Positions 12,149 through 23,773 of a DNA stretch of 64,000 nucleotides are shown here, one piece after another. Positions within the stretch are counted from its first letter, which is position 1, and every line of letters begins with the position of its first letter. The translations under genes were made by a program, and so were the position numbers. Below the pieces are notes generated by a model. That model worked only from the letters and a program-made list of their open reading frames with translations. It made no database searches and had not been told where the DNA came from. Source of the stretch: Coprinus comatus (lineage: Eukaryota; Basidiomycota; Agaricomycetes; Agaricales; Agaricaceae); contig JAWPGT010000048.1 in assembly GCA_034638255.1 (NCBI GenBank), forward strand, positions 111,039 to 175,038, read 5' to 3'.

Positions 12149-13645
12149 CTATGGGTTTTGGTTCTCCATATTTTCGGTCTGTTGCGATAAATAATTTCTG
12201 ACTTGGTTTTCGAAGTTAGTTAGCATGACGTCATCCCTTCTATCAGGTTCATTGATTTGACGGAGTTCGAGGATCCTAAAATATAACATAGTGCCTGAGC
12301 GATTAATACACCATTCAAATATTCATAGGTGGTGATACTTACATCCGACATGCCTATCAGTGGATATAGAGTATCAATTTCCCATTTTATCACCTACTAT
12401 ATCCTTCTTTGACTCACCAGAACATTAGGAAGCATTACAGATGTGTAATAGCAAGGCGCCAACCATATTTGGAACTCCCTAGTGACAAAATATACTCAGT
12501 TTTGTTAGATAGCCACTAGCATCCAAGTAACTTACCCAAGGTATACTATGAACGTCACGACATGTAATATTAACATGACAAAGAATAATGATAGACCTGT
12601 AGGATATTGTAATCAGTACCTGCTCTTGTAGACGTAGCAGAGCCCAGTAGACATACCTTGTCTGAGAATGACCCTCGGAAGTGTAGAGTCAATACCTGTT
12701 ATACGAATTGTATGCTACACCGATGTGCTCTGCTCAGCAACTCAAACATTTGGAACAGTGTATATGTACACACCGAGACTACAAGTCCGGTCGTGAAAAC
12801 ATCCAAAGCGACGGAGCAAGCCTGTGAGTGTAGGTTGAATGCTAGAGAACGCACGTAGATTGGGGGTACTCACACTGACGTACTACGATAAGGTTGATCA
12901 TTAGCACCATCATCAAAACAGGGCCGACAATTGAAACTTAAAACACTCACGCGATATCGTTGTATGAACTTGTAACCCCGAAAGCAACCACATTTTTCAA
13001 CCCACTGGAACGGTGCCGAAAGATATTCCGAATTGTGAACAAAGTAGACCCAACACTGAACGCCAATGTAACCTAGCCAACAGATAACTAGAGCATAGAG
13101 AATTCTTGGCTTGCGTCCTGCGTACCCCCATGCTCGCATCATGAGTAGACCTAGTTCACTTGTAAGACTTTCTCTCGCTCAGGGAGAGTGTGGTACTTTA
13201 CATTGAGGAAAGACATTCTACGATGGGTGGATTCAAAGTTAGTTCAATTTAGTAGCAATACAGGGAACGCTCACCATAGACATAAGCATCAGATATCGTC
13301 CATTGTATATCCTATCTCTTTGACATTCTTGTACTGTAAACTCCGTTGAAACCGACCACGTAAATATTGGCCAAGTGAGTATTGAACCAAAACGACACAG
13401 CAAGTATATCACTGTAGGAAGCGACCATGGGCGTGCTTGATAGACCTGGATTTGGTGCTCTTGTTACAGGTTCGCTAACATTAGAAATTACCGAGGCATA
13501 CAAGTTTCAGTTCATCAGGAAATCTGTAGTAAACGTTAACATTACTATTGCCTGGCAGTGGAGTTGATAAGGAATTGGAAAGAGGCGACTTGCAGTTGAA
13601 TGAATTCGGTAATAGCAATGGGATCTGGGCAAGTTCTAAGTGTTT
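12149..13645 (-). CDS. DUF6533-like integral membrane protein, copy A
   Basis: Exons recognised on the minus strand: an N-terminal piece with PDPIAITEFIQLQV near 13600; 13290-13440 with ARPWSLPTVIYLLCRF; a short NVFPQ exon; 12950-13150 with MRAWGYAGRKPRILYALVI, a membrane segment; and a C-terminal tail LRQINEPDRRDDVMLTNFEN ending at TAG 12149-12151. The order (hydrophobic helices with an RxWxxxGRxxR loop between them) fits the fungal DUF6533 multi-pass family. The ligand and role of that family are unknown. Raw stops between segments fall in GT..AG introns for the parts checked; the first exon and start codon are not resolved. Copies B and C are close relatives. Confidence 0.5.
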
Positions 13646-14040
13646 GTAAAAGAAGTTTTCAAGGTTGAGGTATCCTTACAAAGACCTATACAGAGGGGTG
13701 AGTCAACAATGAGACGACATATCCCTTTGGTAGGATAAAACTCACCATAAAGACAATACCGCGCCCTGTATTACATATATATACACTCAGACATGTTATG
13801 TATAAAAGTGCAATAAGTAGACTTACAATCGCATACCACTGAATGTCCTGACAAGCATCGCAACATCTTGGGGTGGAACATTCGACATAAAGTATTACAA
13901 GTCAGGATCTGGCAGAACGTGGGCGAGATAGAGTGGTTCTTGAGAAACAGTTGTGGAGGACATGGGGGCCCTGAGCATATATACTGATTTTTTTTTAAAC
14001 TTAACTGCCAACCTTTCCAGGGCGCTTTCAATTGTACTGA

Positions 14041-15089
14041 ACTTCGGAGCTTATTTGAAGTATGCGGGATATACCCTCCGAATAATATATTAATAGGATG
14101 ACACCAAGACTAATAAATTGTCAGCGATGGGCAAGTCATTGCCTTGGTCAAAAGTCGACTGACTAGTCGACATGACAATTACGATGACGAACCGACTTTC
14201 TCAACACTTGATCAAAGTTGAGATCAAAAGCACATCAATGAAAGGTTGATGAAAGGTCGTCGTCGTCACTGCCGACTCCAGGCCGACTCACTGGTCACCT
14301 CAATGACCCTTTTCAATGTTTTCAGGTCACAGGATAAGCTTGACAATCAGAAAACACATATGTGGGTGATATTTTCATAGTCTTTCTATGTTTTAAGCTC
14401 AATCTATTAGTAATACTTCTAAGCTCTAGAGCTGAGTGCAGCTGTTAGTCTTTTATTCATACGAAAATGATTAAATTGATCTCTTTGTTGCAGACTGCGA
14501 AAGTGCACAGCCAATGGTCATTTTCATTCAAGTCAATTGACCATTACAACACTTGGTGTCAATTACTTCCCTGATAATAATCGCCGCCTACTCGGGTAGC
14601 AAATTTGGAAGAGTTGATTCTGATCCTGCTTTTTGGGTATTCTGCGGTCAACCGTCAAACTAAATGAAACATCAGCAACACATTCTTATTGTTTGTGTCT
14701 CCAGTGGCTTAGAACTTTATTTCGTTTGGGCTCTTTCAGTATCATCATGAACTCGTGACGTTATGTCACTTAGACGCGACGCCGCACACAACGACATTCT
14801 CAACCACGAGCTACATTGTTGTCCAATGCCATCTATAAAAGAGAGACTTCAGCGCTCAGCATTCAACCTCCAATAACTAGATCATCCTTCACTGTGAATG
14901 GATTCTGGGGTGTCATATAGGGTGGCCTAATCATATCAATTTCAATTGTAACCAACCGCATGGGCATAATATATGCATGTATATTGATAGTATCTATAGA
15001 TAAATTACCAGTCGAGAGACACTACACTCGTCACATGTGAAACATAAAACAGAGTAAAAGGAAAGAAAAAATCATCTACGTATTCAACC
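14041..15089. other. Non-coding tail of unit A and spacer before unit B
   Basis: No coding sequence. 14041-14940 is the unit tail shared with 17225-18225. 14941-15089 is unique. The stretch 14770-14880 has promoter-like CTATAAAAGAGAG and is repeated at 10825 and 18058. Confidence 0.6.
14590..14750. repeat. ~150-bp segment inverted between units A and B
   Basis: In unit A the segment starts CTCGGGTAGCAAATTTGG and ends GGGCTCTTTCAG. In unit B (about 17870-18025) the same sequence reads on the opposite strand, from CTGAAAGAGCCCAAACG to TACTACCCGAGTAA, while the flanks (CGCCGCCTACT and TATCATCATGAACTCG) keep their order. A third copy in the unit A orientation starts at about 20794. Confidence 0.8.
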
Positions 15090-18000
15090 TTCAACGTTTA
15101 AGACCGCTAGGCTTGGGATCCTTTGGTACATAATCACAACACTCCTTAAGGTGTTTATCCCCACTCCGCGGGAAACGAAGATCTTTCCACAGCAGTCTGA
15201 TTTTTTTCACATATGGGGATGTGGGTTTTTAACACTATGAATTTAATTATATGCAAACTTCAGGATGGTACTTATATTGTAGTCTTATTCCATAAACCCA
15301 CACTCTCCTGATACCAATATTGATTCAATATATTATGGGTTTGGGTTCTCTATATTTTCGGTCTGTTGCGATAAATAATTTCTGACTTGGTTTTCGAAGT
15401 TAGTTAGCATGACGTCATCTCTTCTATCAGGTTCATTAATTTGACGGAGTTCGAGAATGCTAAAATATAATATAGTGCATGAGTGACTAGCATGTCATTC
15501 ATGGGCAGTGATACTTACATCCGACATGCCTGTCAGTGGATATAGAGTATCAATTTCCCATTTTATCACCTACTATGTCCTACCCTGACTCACCAGAACA
15601 TTAGGAAGCATTACAGATGTGTAATGGAATGGCACCAACCATACTTTGAACTCCCTAGTGACAAAATATACTGAGTTCTGTTAGATAGCTACCAGTATCC
15701 AAGTAACTTACCCAAGGTATGCGATGAACGCCACGGCATGAAATATCAACATGACAAAGAATAATGATAGACCTGTAGGATATTGTAATCAGTACCTGCT
15801 CTTGTGGACGTAGCAGAACCCAGTAGACACCTTGTCTGAGAATAACCCTCGGAAGTGTAGAATCAATACCTGTTATACGAATTGTATGCTACACGGTTAC
15901 ACCAATGTGCCTTGTTCAGCAACTCAAACATTTGGAACAGTATCTAACAAATATGTACACACCGTGACTATAAGTCCAATTGTGAAAACATCCAAAGCGA
16001 CGGAGCAAGCCTGTGAGTGTAGGTTGAATGCTAGGGAAACACACATAGATTGGGGGTACTCACAGTGATATACTACGATAAGGTTGTTCATTAGCAACGT
16101 CATCAAAACAGGGTCCACGATTGAAACTTCAAATACTCACACGATATCGTTGTACGAACTTGTAACCCCGAAAGCAAGCCCACTTTTCAACCCAAAGGAA
16201 CGGTTCCGAAAGATATTCCGAGTTGTGACCAAAGTAGACCCAACACTGAAGACCAATGTAACCCAACAAACAGATAACTAGAGCATAGAGAATTCTTGGC
16301 TTGCGTCCTGCGTACCCCCATGCTCGCATCATGAGTAGACCTAGTTCACTTGTAAGACTTTCTCGCTCAGGGAGAGCGTGGTACTTTACATTGAGGAAAG
16401 ACATTCTGCGATGAATGGTAATCGAACTCGTTAGTTCGATTTCGTAGCAATACAGGGAACTCTCACCATAGACATAAGCATTAGATGTCGTATATAGTAT
16501 ATCCTATCTCTTTGACATTCTTGGGATGTAAAATCTATTGCAATTGTCCACGTAAATGCCGGCCAAGTGAACATCGAGTTAAAACGACACAGCAAGTATA
16601 TCACTGTAGGAAGCGACCATGGTCGTGCTTGATAGACCTGAATTTGGTGTTCGTGTTACAGGTTCGTTAGGAACATTAGAAATTACTGAGGCATACAAGT
16701 TTCAGTTCATCAGGAAATCTGTAGTAAACGTTATTGCCTGGCAGTGGATGTTGGTAAGGAATTAGAAAGGGGTGACTTGCAGTTGAATATATTCGGCAAT
16801 AGCAATGGGATCTGGGCGAGTTCTAAGTGTTTGCAGAGGAGTTTTCAAGGTTGAGGTATCCTTACAAAGACCTATACACAGGGGTGAGTCAACCATGGGA
16901 CGACATATCCTTTTGGGTAGGGCAAAACTCACCAAAGAGACAATACCGCGCCCTGTATTACATATATGTACACGCTTAGACATGTCATGTATAAAGGTGC
17001 AGCGATAAGTAGACCTACAATTGTATACTATCGAATGTACTGACAAGCATCGCGACAGCTTGGGGTGGAACATTCGACATAAAGTATTACAACTCAAGAT
17101 CTGGCAGCCTGAGAGCGTGGGTGAGATAGAGTGATTCTCGAGAAACAGTTGTGGAAGAGATGGGGGTCTAAGCATATACGCTGGTTTCTTAAAAACTAAC
17201 CGCCACAACCCTTCCAAGGCGCTCTCAATTGTACTGAACTTTGGAGCTTATTTGAAGTATACGGGGATAATATACCCTCCGAATAATATATTAATAGGAT
17301 AACACCAAGACTAATAAATTGTCAACGATAAGCAAGTCATTGCCTTGGTCAAAAGTCGACTGACTGGTCGACATGACAATTACGATGACGAACTGACTTT
17401 CTCGTCATTTAATTAACGGCATGAAAGGCTGATGGAAGGTTGCCGTTGTCACTGCCGACTCCAGGCCAACTCACTGGTCACTTCCTCAATGGCTCTTTTC
17501 AATGTTTTCAGGCCGCAGGAGAAACTTGACAATCAGAAAACACATATATAGATGATAATTTCATAGTCTCTCTATGTCTTAAGCTCAATCTGTTAATACT
17601 CCTAAGCTCTAGAGCTGAGTTCAGCTGCTAGTCTTTTATTCATACAAAAATAATTAAATTGATCTCTTTGTTGTAGACTGTTCGAAAGCGCAAAGTCAAT
17701 TGTTGATCGAACAAGTCTCAACGTTCAACACCATTGACGACGAATGACGTGTGGGAATGCGAAATGGTTAAGTCAATAATCATTTTCATTAAAGTCAATT
17801 GATCATTACATCACATAGTGTCAATTACTTCCCAGATAATAATCGCCGCCTACTAACGACATTCCTGAAGGCTGAAAGAGCCCAAACGAAATAGAGTTCT
17901 AAGCCATTGGAGATATAAACAATAAGAATGTGTTGCTGATGTTTCATTTGGTTTGACGGTTGATCACAGACACCCAAAAAGCACGATCAGAATCAACTCT

Positions 18001-18225
18001 TCTAAATTTACTACCCGAGTAAGTAGTATCATCATGAACTCGTGACGTTATGTCACTCAGACGTGACGCCGCACACAACGACGTTCTCAACCACGAGCTA
18101 CATTGTTGCCCAATACCATCTATAAAACAAAGACTTCAGCATTCAACCTCTAATACCTAGATCATCCTTCACTATGAATGAATTCTGGAATATCAAATAG
18201 GGTGGCCTAATCATATCAATTTCAA
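15090..18225. repeat. Repeat unit B (direct partner of unit A)
   Basis: It begins with about 125 bp matching the reverse strand of the C2H2 gene tail (10131-10272; for example GATAAACACCTTAAGGAGTG), then a DUF6533-like gene on the minus strand, then the same non-coding tail as unit A. The C2H2 fragment is longer and better kept than in unit A. The unit ends near TATCAATTTCAA at about 18223, where similarity to unit A stops. Confidence 0.85.
15333..16840 (-). CDS. DUF6533-like integral membrane protein, copy B
   Basis: The segments match copies A and C: PDPIAIAEYIQLQV (about 16800), ARPWSLPTVIYLLCRF (about 16600), MRAWGYAGRKPRILYALVI (about 16320) and the C-terminal LRQINEPD..ENQVRNYL tail ending in TAA at 15333-15335. 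The hydrophobic LVICLLGYIGLQCWVYFG is a clear membrane helix. Donor GTGAG and acceptor GCAG around the NVFPQ mini-exon are kept. The start codon is unresolved, and the short gap between the first exon and the PDELKLVC segment has no clean intron in any copy, so activity is uncertain. Confidence 0.5.
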
Positions 18226-18398
18226 CTGGGACTGGAAAACTCGTGCTAAAAGACAAGGAATCATGTGGACATGGAGGCTGACCAGGACTCATTGAAATGG
18301 TTATATAAATGACACAAATTGGTATCTGCGGCTACCAGAACGTTACATCTACTATCAGCAAAACACTACTCTAATTTTACTGCGAATATTTCGAAACG
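17225..18398. other. Non-coding tail of unit B
   Basis: Homologous to 14041-14940 but with the internal ~150-bp segment reversed. 18226-18398 is unique sequence leading into a broken ORF. A promoter-like CTATAAAA is at about 18120. Confidence 0.6.
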
Positions 18399-18960
18399 AT
18401 GGGCAAGAAGATGAAGAACAAGAAGGTCAAGGTTGCTGTGCAGCTCGATTTCCTTTTTTCGGGTCTTGTCGCCGTCTATGGCGATTTTGACATCATGGCT
18501 TTGTTATTGAGGAATGTGATGAAGATCCTGTCAAGGACATCTGCGTCGCTGGGTATTTCTCGGAAGACGATGCGTCTCTTCAAGAAGAAGGGGCCAAGGA
18601 GGTTGACGAGATAGAGAGCGAGGGGGTTACCATTAGGGAGGGGGTTGGAATTTACAGGAATGAATCAAGCTCGCTTTCATCAACATTCATCACCAAGCAT
18701 TGAGGAGATCGATGGTACCGGCCTATTATCCCTTTCCTTGATGCCCCCTTCCAACAACTCTACCCGCAATACGACATTGACGATATTTGCACTGATACAA
18801 TTGACATTCGTGAGTTGTGGGGGCTTGGAAGTCAAGAGAAAGGTGGTGAATGAAAGAGGGGGATGTATTGTTGACCCTCCTTGGATAATTTGCCTGTGCT
18901 GACCTTGCAAGCAGCCGGGTTATGACAGAATGGTACATTTTACCTGGACTTTAGGAGTGA
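18399..18960 (+). pseudogene. Frameshifted ORF remnant
   Basis: Starting at ATG 18399 (MGKKMKNKKVKVAV), the coding look moves between frames. One frame carries an acidic stretch with EECDEDPVKDICVAGYFSED at about 18500-18690; another carries WYRPIIPFLDAPFQQLYPQY and DICTDTIDIRELWGLGSQE up to about 18840, then further breaks. At least three frame changes or stops with no fitting introns suggest a dead gene. I do not recognise the family. Confidence 0.45.
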
Positions 18961-18982
18961 GTAATACTATTCGCATATATCA

Positions 18983-19410
18983 ATGAATACTAATTACATG
19001 AATAGTATTGAGTTTGATATCCCAGATAATTGGGAGATTTTGGAATTGAATCATCAAGAAGATCACACCATTACCATCACGAGTGATTTGATTCATTACC
19101 AGGGACTATTGGTTCCTCGGGAGCAAGGTTCGGGTTCATTCAATTTGGTGGAATCGTCTCCAAGTTCCTATTGTTGGCGTAGTCAACCTCTCGAATCTTC
19201 CCCATTCCATCAGGAGTTGTATCAGAGCCTATTGCAATATTTAACACATGAGAAGACCACACAGTCACAAGAGACTTGATCCAGTATCAGGCAGTTTTGG
19301 TTCCTCATAAACAAGGCTCAGATCCGCTGGACTTGGTTGTGGAGTGTTGGTTCCTTCTCGTTTTTGTGGTTCTTTTGGATTCCGTGTTCGGTTAGTGGAC
19401 GAGTGGTGGC
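18983..19410 (+). pseudogene. Broken ORF with an internal protein repeat
   Basis: An ORF of 98 codons (18983-19279) contains SDLIHYQGLLVPREQGSG. After a frame change the same unit recurs at 19258-19355 as RDLIQYQAVLVPHKQGSD. The two-repeat layout and the stop between them suggest a decayed gene, possibly continuous with the remnant just upstream. Family not recognised. Confidence 0.4.
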
Positions 19411-19884
19411 TGTGTTAAGAGTATGTCTCTTCATTTGTCCGATTCAGTTTCTCGGTTACTGAGGAAGAGCTTTAAAGGATTTTATATTACCGCTGATGAT
19501 GGGGTTGAAATAGAAGAAAAAATTGGGGTAGAGAAAGATGGAAAAGAAAAGAAGAAAAAAATAGAAGTGATGTGTTGAACCATGAGATAGCAACGTTCTT
19601 GTATGTTATATCTTTTTCCTGATTTTACTATGGCGCTTTTGTTGTTGTTAAATGTGTCATTAGTCTGAAACTCAGGTACTCAATTAAAGTATTATTTTTT
19701 TATTCAACATTTCTTCCCTAATAATTAATGCAGGTGTTATCTACTTATGCCAACCTGCTCTGATATAAATATCTCAACTGGCTAGATCATAGTTGGTTCG
19801 CTGCTTGCCGTCCGGGTAATGGCAAAACGTAGTACAAATCATGTGAAGCAAGCCAACCTCAGATATATTAACAAGACGTAAAGC
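19411..19884. other. Intergenic, nothing recognised
   Basis: AT-rich sequence with no gene, RNA or repeat that I can identify. Confidence 0.4.
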
Positions 19885-20103
19885 ATGAAGACTTTTTCAG
19901 GTTTCTTTCCCAACACCCACTACAAATGCCGCTCTCCAAGTCCATTACCACTACCTATTATACCAAAAGTGCTTCAAACGGATCGCTCACTCAGCGAGAG
20001 TGATAAATCATTGTTGATGCAACATAATCCGTTGCCACCCTCTAACACTAGTTACACTACCACTTCCCTCAAAAAGTCTTGGTCGGTATTCACTTTATTG
20101 TAA
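19885..20103 (+). pseudogene. Fragment of the small-protein family (exon 2 joined to exon 3)
   Basis: Codons from 19980 read RSLSESDKSLLMQHNPLPPS, matching KSDKSLLMQHG (exon 2) and NPLPASNTTTTS (exon 3) of the gene at 23774-24283, with everything between them deleted. The upstream part is unrelated. It lies on the opposite strand to the other family members, so it is a rearranged remnant. Confidence 0.6.
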
Positions 20104-21340
20104 ACTTCCATTAGATCAGCCCAATCATCCTAATTTGTAAGTGTATAAATAGGTACTACCCTTGGGGTGAGTAATCTGACGTGTTACTTTCGTCAGACAT
20201 GGGTCACTGGTTTATACATTACTGGTCTTGTAATAACGGTATGGGTATGTAAATTGTAATTGCTTTGTACAAATGTGGTGCCGATTTGTTAAAGGGAGTT
20301 AGTGATATACTTTTCTACGACAAGGTGCCAATGATTTCTAATGGGTTATACAAAACTAAGTCAGACTGTAACATGTTTAATAAACCTCGATGGAGCAGGA
20401 CCCTCATTATTCTTCATATTCCTCGTCATATGATCCGCAGAGTATTGGGGAGAGCACACCGCACGGACCGGCACCGTGTGCTCTGTATACTACACACTGC
20501 TATACATGTCTCCGACTACAAGTTACAAATTTACAATGAATTTCAAGTCGGTAATAGAAAATCTGAAATCGGGTGAGGCTTACATTCTTAAGTTTGTGTT
20601 TAGTAGCTTGGTCCTTTGGTTTTTGCATAAAATACCAAGTTCTCCAGATTGCTTCGTTTTCCGTTGATATAACCCATGAATTAACACGAAGCTTTGTCAG
20701 CTAGCCAGCCGATGTCATAATGTAAGTAATTAGTAGTACGTATTAATTAGTAGGCTGGGCTCAATCAAATCATATTTGTACACACAAGCTACATAGTACT
20801 CGGGTAATAATTTTGGAAGCTGGGGGATTCCGAGTTGATTCTGACTGCTTTTGGGTGTCAGTGGTCAACCGTCAAATCTAACGAAACATCACACTTGTTG
20901 CTCCCCGTTACAGGGGTCTAGTTATAGACCTGGTACTAGGCCTTGACACCATGTCTAACTAGATCTCTGTAACGGGAGCGACAGCAGGACTGGTGTCAAG
21001 TACTACGATAAACAGCGGAATAACGCAGAGCAGAGCTGGAAACTTTGTATCAGAGCTACCCGACGTTCAGCTCCCAATGAGCCAACCGCCAATAATGATC
21101 ATTTATTATTTAGCATGCGCAGGGAAAAGATTGGAGCATCAGGAAACTACACATTATACTAGAGCAAGTAGCCAACAGATATGATTGATGAATTTCTGGA
21201 GTCCTCGCTCCATTTATGGAAGGGACATTGAACACTCACCCTGCTCACCGGATATCCCTGGAGTACCCTTGCCATATACATCAAATAAGCTTCACAATTC
21301 AGTACCCTAGAAGGGTTGGTGGTTAGGCTAACAGTATATA
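20104..21340. other. Intergenic with repeat fragments
   Basis: No gene supported. It contains a third copy of the ~150-bp segment (20794-20897), a long inverted repeat (20899-20979) and a short GC-rich inverted repeat GAGCACAC..GTGTGCTC at about 20452-20483. The rest is unrecognised. Confidence 0.5.
20899..20979. repeat. ~80-bp imperfect hairpin
   Basis: The left arm GCTCCCCGTTACAG continues with GGGTCTAGTTATAGAC. The right arm is its inverted complement (GTCTAACTAGAT then CTCTGTAACGGGAGC). The arms are about 28 bp with a ~22-bp loop. No flanking direct repeat was found, so it may be a tiny foldback element or part of a larger one. Confidence 0.7.
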
Positions 21341-21344
21341 TGCT

Positions 21345-23240
21345 CAGGGCCCCCATCTCTTCCACAACTGTTTCTCGAGAATCACTCTATCTCGCCCACG
21401 CTCTCAGGCTGCCAGATCTTGAGTTGTAATACCTTATGTCGAATGTTCCACCCCAAGCTGTCGCGATGCTTGTCAGTACATTCGATAGGATACAATTGTA
21501 AGTCTACTTATCGCTGCACTTTTTTATACATGACATGTCTGAGTGTGTACATATATGCAATACAGGACGCGGTATTGTCTTTATGGTGAGTTTTGTCTTA
21601 CCAAAGGGATATGTCGTCTCGTTGTTGACATACCCCTGTGTATAGGACTTTGTAAGGATACCTCAACCTTGAAAACTCGTTTTGCAAACACTTAGAATTA
21701 GCCCAGATCCCATCGCTATTGTTGAATTCATTCAACTGCAAGTCACCTCTTTCCAATTCCTTACCAACCTCCACTGCCAGGCAATAGTGATGTTAACGTT
21801 TACTACAGATTTCCTGATGAACTGAAACTTGTATGCCTCGGTAATCTCTAATCTTAACGAACCTGTAACACGAATTCAGGTCTATCAAGCACGACCATGG
21901 TCGCTTCCTACAGTGATATACTTGCTGTGTCGTTTTAACTCGATATTCACTTGGCCGGCATTTACGTGGACACTTGCAATGGATTTTACACTACAAGAAT
22001 GTCAAAGAGATAGGATATACAATGTACGACACCTAATGCTTATGTCTATGGTGAGAGTTCCCTGTATTGCTACGAAATCGAACTAACGAGTTCGATTACC
22101 ATTCATCGCAGAATGTCTTTCCTCAATGTAAAGTACCACACTCTCCCTGAGCGAGAAAGTCTTACAAGTGAACTAGGTCTACTCATGATGCGAGCATGGG
22201 GGTACGCAGGACGCAAGCCAAGAATTTTCTATGCCCTAGTTATCTGTTTGCTAGGTTACATTGGTATTCAGTGTTGGGTCTACTTTGGTCACAACTCGGA
22301 ATATTTTTCAGCACCGTTCCATTGGGTTGAAAAGTGGGCTTGCCTTCGGGGCTACCAGTTCATGCAACAATATCGCGTGAGTGTTTGAAATCTCAAATTG
22401 TCGCCCCTGTTTTGATGATGTTACTAATGAACAACCTTATCGTAGTATGTCACTGTGAGTACCCCTAATCTATGTGCGTTCCCCAGCATTCAACGTTTCA
22501 ACCTACGCTCACAGGCTTGCTCCGTCGCTTTGGATGTTTTCACAATTGGACTTATAGTCACGGTGTGTACATATCTGTTAGATACTGTTCCAAATGTTTG
22601 AGTTGCTGAACAAGGCACATTGGTGTAGCATACAATTCGTATAACAGGTATTGACTCTACACTTCCGAGGGTTATTCTCAGACAAGGTGTCTACTGGGTT
22701 CTGCTACGTCCACAAGAGCAGGTACTGATTACAATATCCTACAGGTCTATCATTATTCTTTGTCATGTTAATATTACATGTCGTGACGTTCATAGTATAC
22801 CTTGGGTAAGTTACTTGGATACTAATGATCATCTAACAAAACTCAGTATATTTTGTCACTAGGGAGTTCAAAATGTGGTTGGTGCCTTGCTATTACACAT
22901 CTGTAATGCTTCCTAATGTTCTGGTGAGTCAAAGTAGGACATTGTCGTCGATAAGATAGAAAATTGATACTCTTACGTCCACTGGCAGGCATGTCGGATG
23001 TAAGTATCACTGCCAATGAATGACATGTTAGTCGCTCATGCACTATATTATATTTTAGGATCCTCGAACTCCGTCAAATTAACGAACCTGATAGAAGAGA
23101 TGACGCCATGCTCGCCAACTTCGAAAACCAAGTCAGAAATTATTTATCGCAACAGACCGAAAATATAGAGAACACAGACCCATAGTGTATTGAATCAATA
23201 TCGGTGTCAGGAGAGTGTGAATTTATGAACAAGACTACAG
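21345..23240. repeat. Third copy (C, inverted) of the DUF6533-like gene core
   Basis: Matches the core of units A and B on the opposite strand, from about AGTATATATGCTCAGGGCCC (21334) to about 23240. It lacks both the C2H2 tail fragment and the non-coding tail, so the copied block was only the gene core. Confidence 0.85.
21690..23184 (+). CDS. DUF6533-like integral membrane protein, copy C
   Basis: Exons in order: PDPIAIVEFIQLQV (about 21700); VYQARPWSLPTVIYLLCRF to MLMSM (21880-22050); a 16-nt NVFPQ exon (about 22112); LLMMRAWGYAGRKPRIFY through QQYR (22180-22378); ACSVALDVFTIGLIVT (about 22515); STLPRVILRQGVYWVLL (about 22655); and LRQINEPDRRDDAMLANFEN, ending in TAG at 23182-23184. Introns with GTGAG, GTAAAG and GTGTGT donors fit between them. 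At least three hydrophobic helices and the RxWxxxGR loop fit the DUF6533 type. Possibly receptor-like or transport-linked; the family has no known function. The start is unresolved. Confidence 0.55.
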
Positions 23241-23639
23241 TAACCCTGAAGTAATTAAATTTCAATGTCAATATCATTCCTAATGTTCGGAGTATTTCGG
23301 GTTTACTACTACGACTCAGCCGCACTTTCTTGGATAGGTACAGCCAATATAGTGCGATTTCTGGCATTCAATAGAACATACCAGCAAACTATTATCCCGG
23401 TGGCAAGTAGCTCCAAGTCTGGTTGAAACTTAAAGAGAGCGTTCAGAGCCACATTTTGAACCGAGGGTACACACGTTTAAACTTTATGCTACCCAATGTA
23501 CAGTAATGGTTGCCATTATACGTCCTCCAGTGTGATTTAATAACCATTATCAATTTTATTATATTCAGCATGCACATGTCCAAGAAGTCCTAAAACAATC
23601 TTATGAGCAAAAATACTGCGAACGAGAGATAAAAGTACA
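23241..23639. other. Intergenic, nothing recognised
   Basis: Between the end of copy C and the remnant of a TPR-CCCH tail. No gene or repeat identified. Confidence 0.4.
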
Positions 23640-23773
23640 TACGCGAGCATCGTCATCCCAAGGCTTGAGACCATGGCACAATAATTCATCCACCTCACAC
23701 TGAGAGAACCCATAGGGCATTGATTAAAGATCATCTTGCTCATCGTAATCATTGTAATCATCATGATTTTCAT
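23640..23773 (-). pseudogene. Remnant of a TPR-CCCH C-terminal tail
   Basis: The frame reads an acidic stretch NENHDDYNDYDEQDDL, then a stop, then CEVDELLCHGLKPWDDDARV and a GTATGTAC donor-like site. This matches the last coding segment of the gene at 700-2617 (LEELACQGVKPWDDDAH). It sits directly after the small gene at 23774, as if a second partial copy of the pair were fused here. Confidence 0.55.

Larger units (their letters stand above)
11895..14940. repeat. Repeat unit A (~3 kb direct repeat with unit B)
   Basis: Unit A aligns along nearly its whole length with 15090-18225 at an offset of about 3.18-3.28 kb. It contains, left to right, a reversed piece of the C2H2 gene tail, a DUF6533-like gene on the minus strand, and a non-coding tail with promoter-like CTATAAAA at about 14832. 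Within the tail, about 14590-14750 is inverted relative to unit B. The unit's left end (11895-11975) is fused to sequence related to 10928-10990 and is not shared with unit B. Confidence 0.85.
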
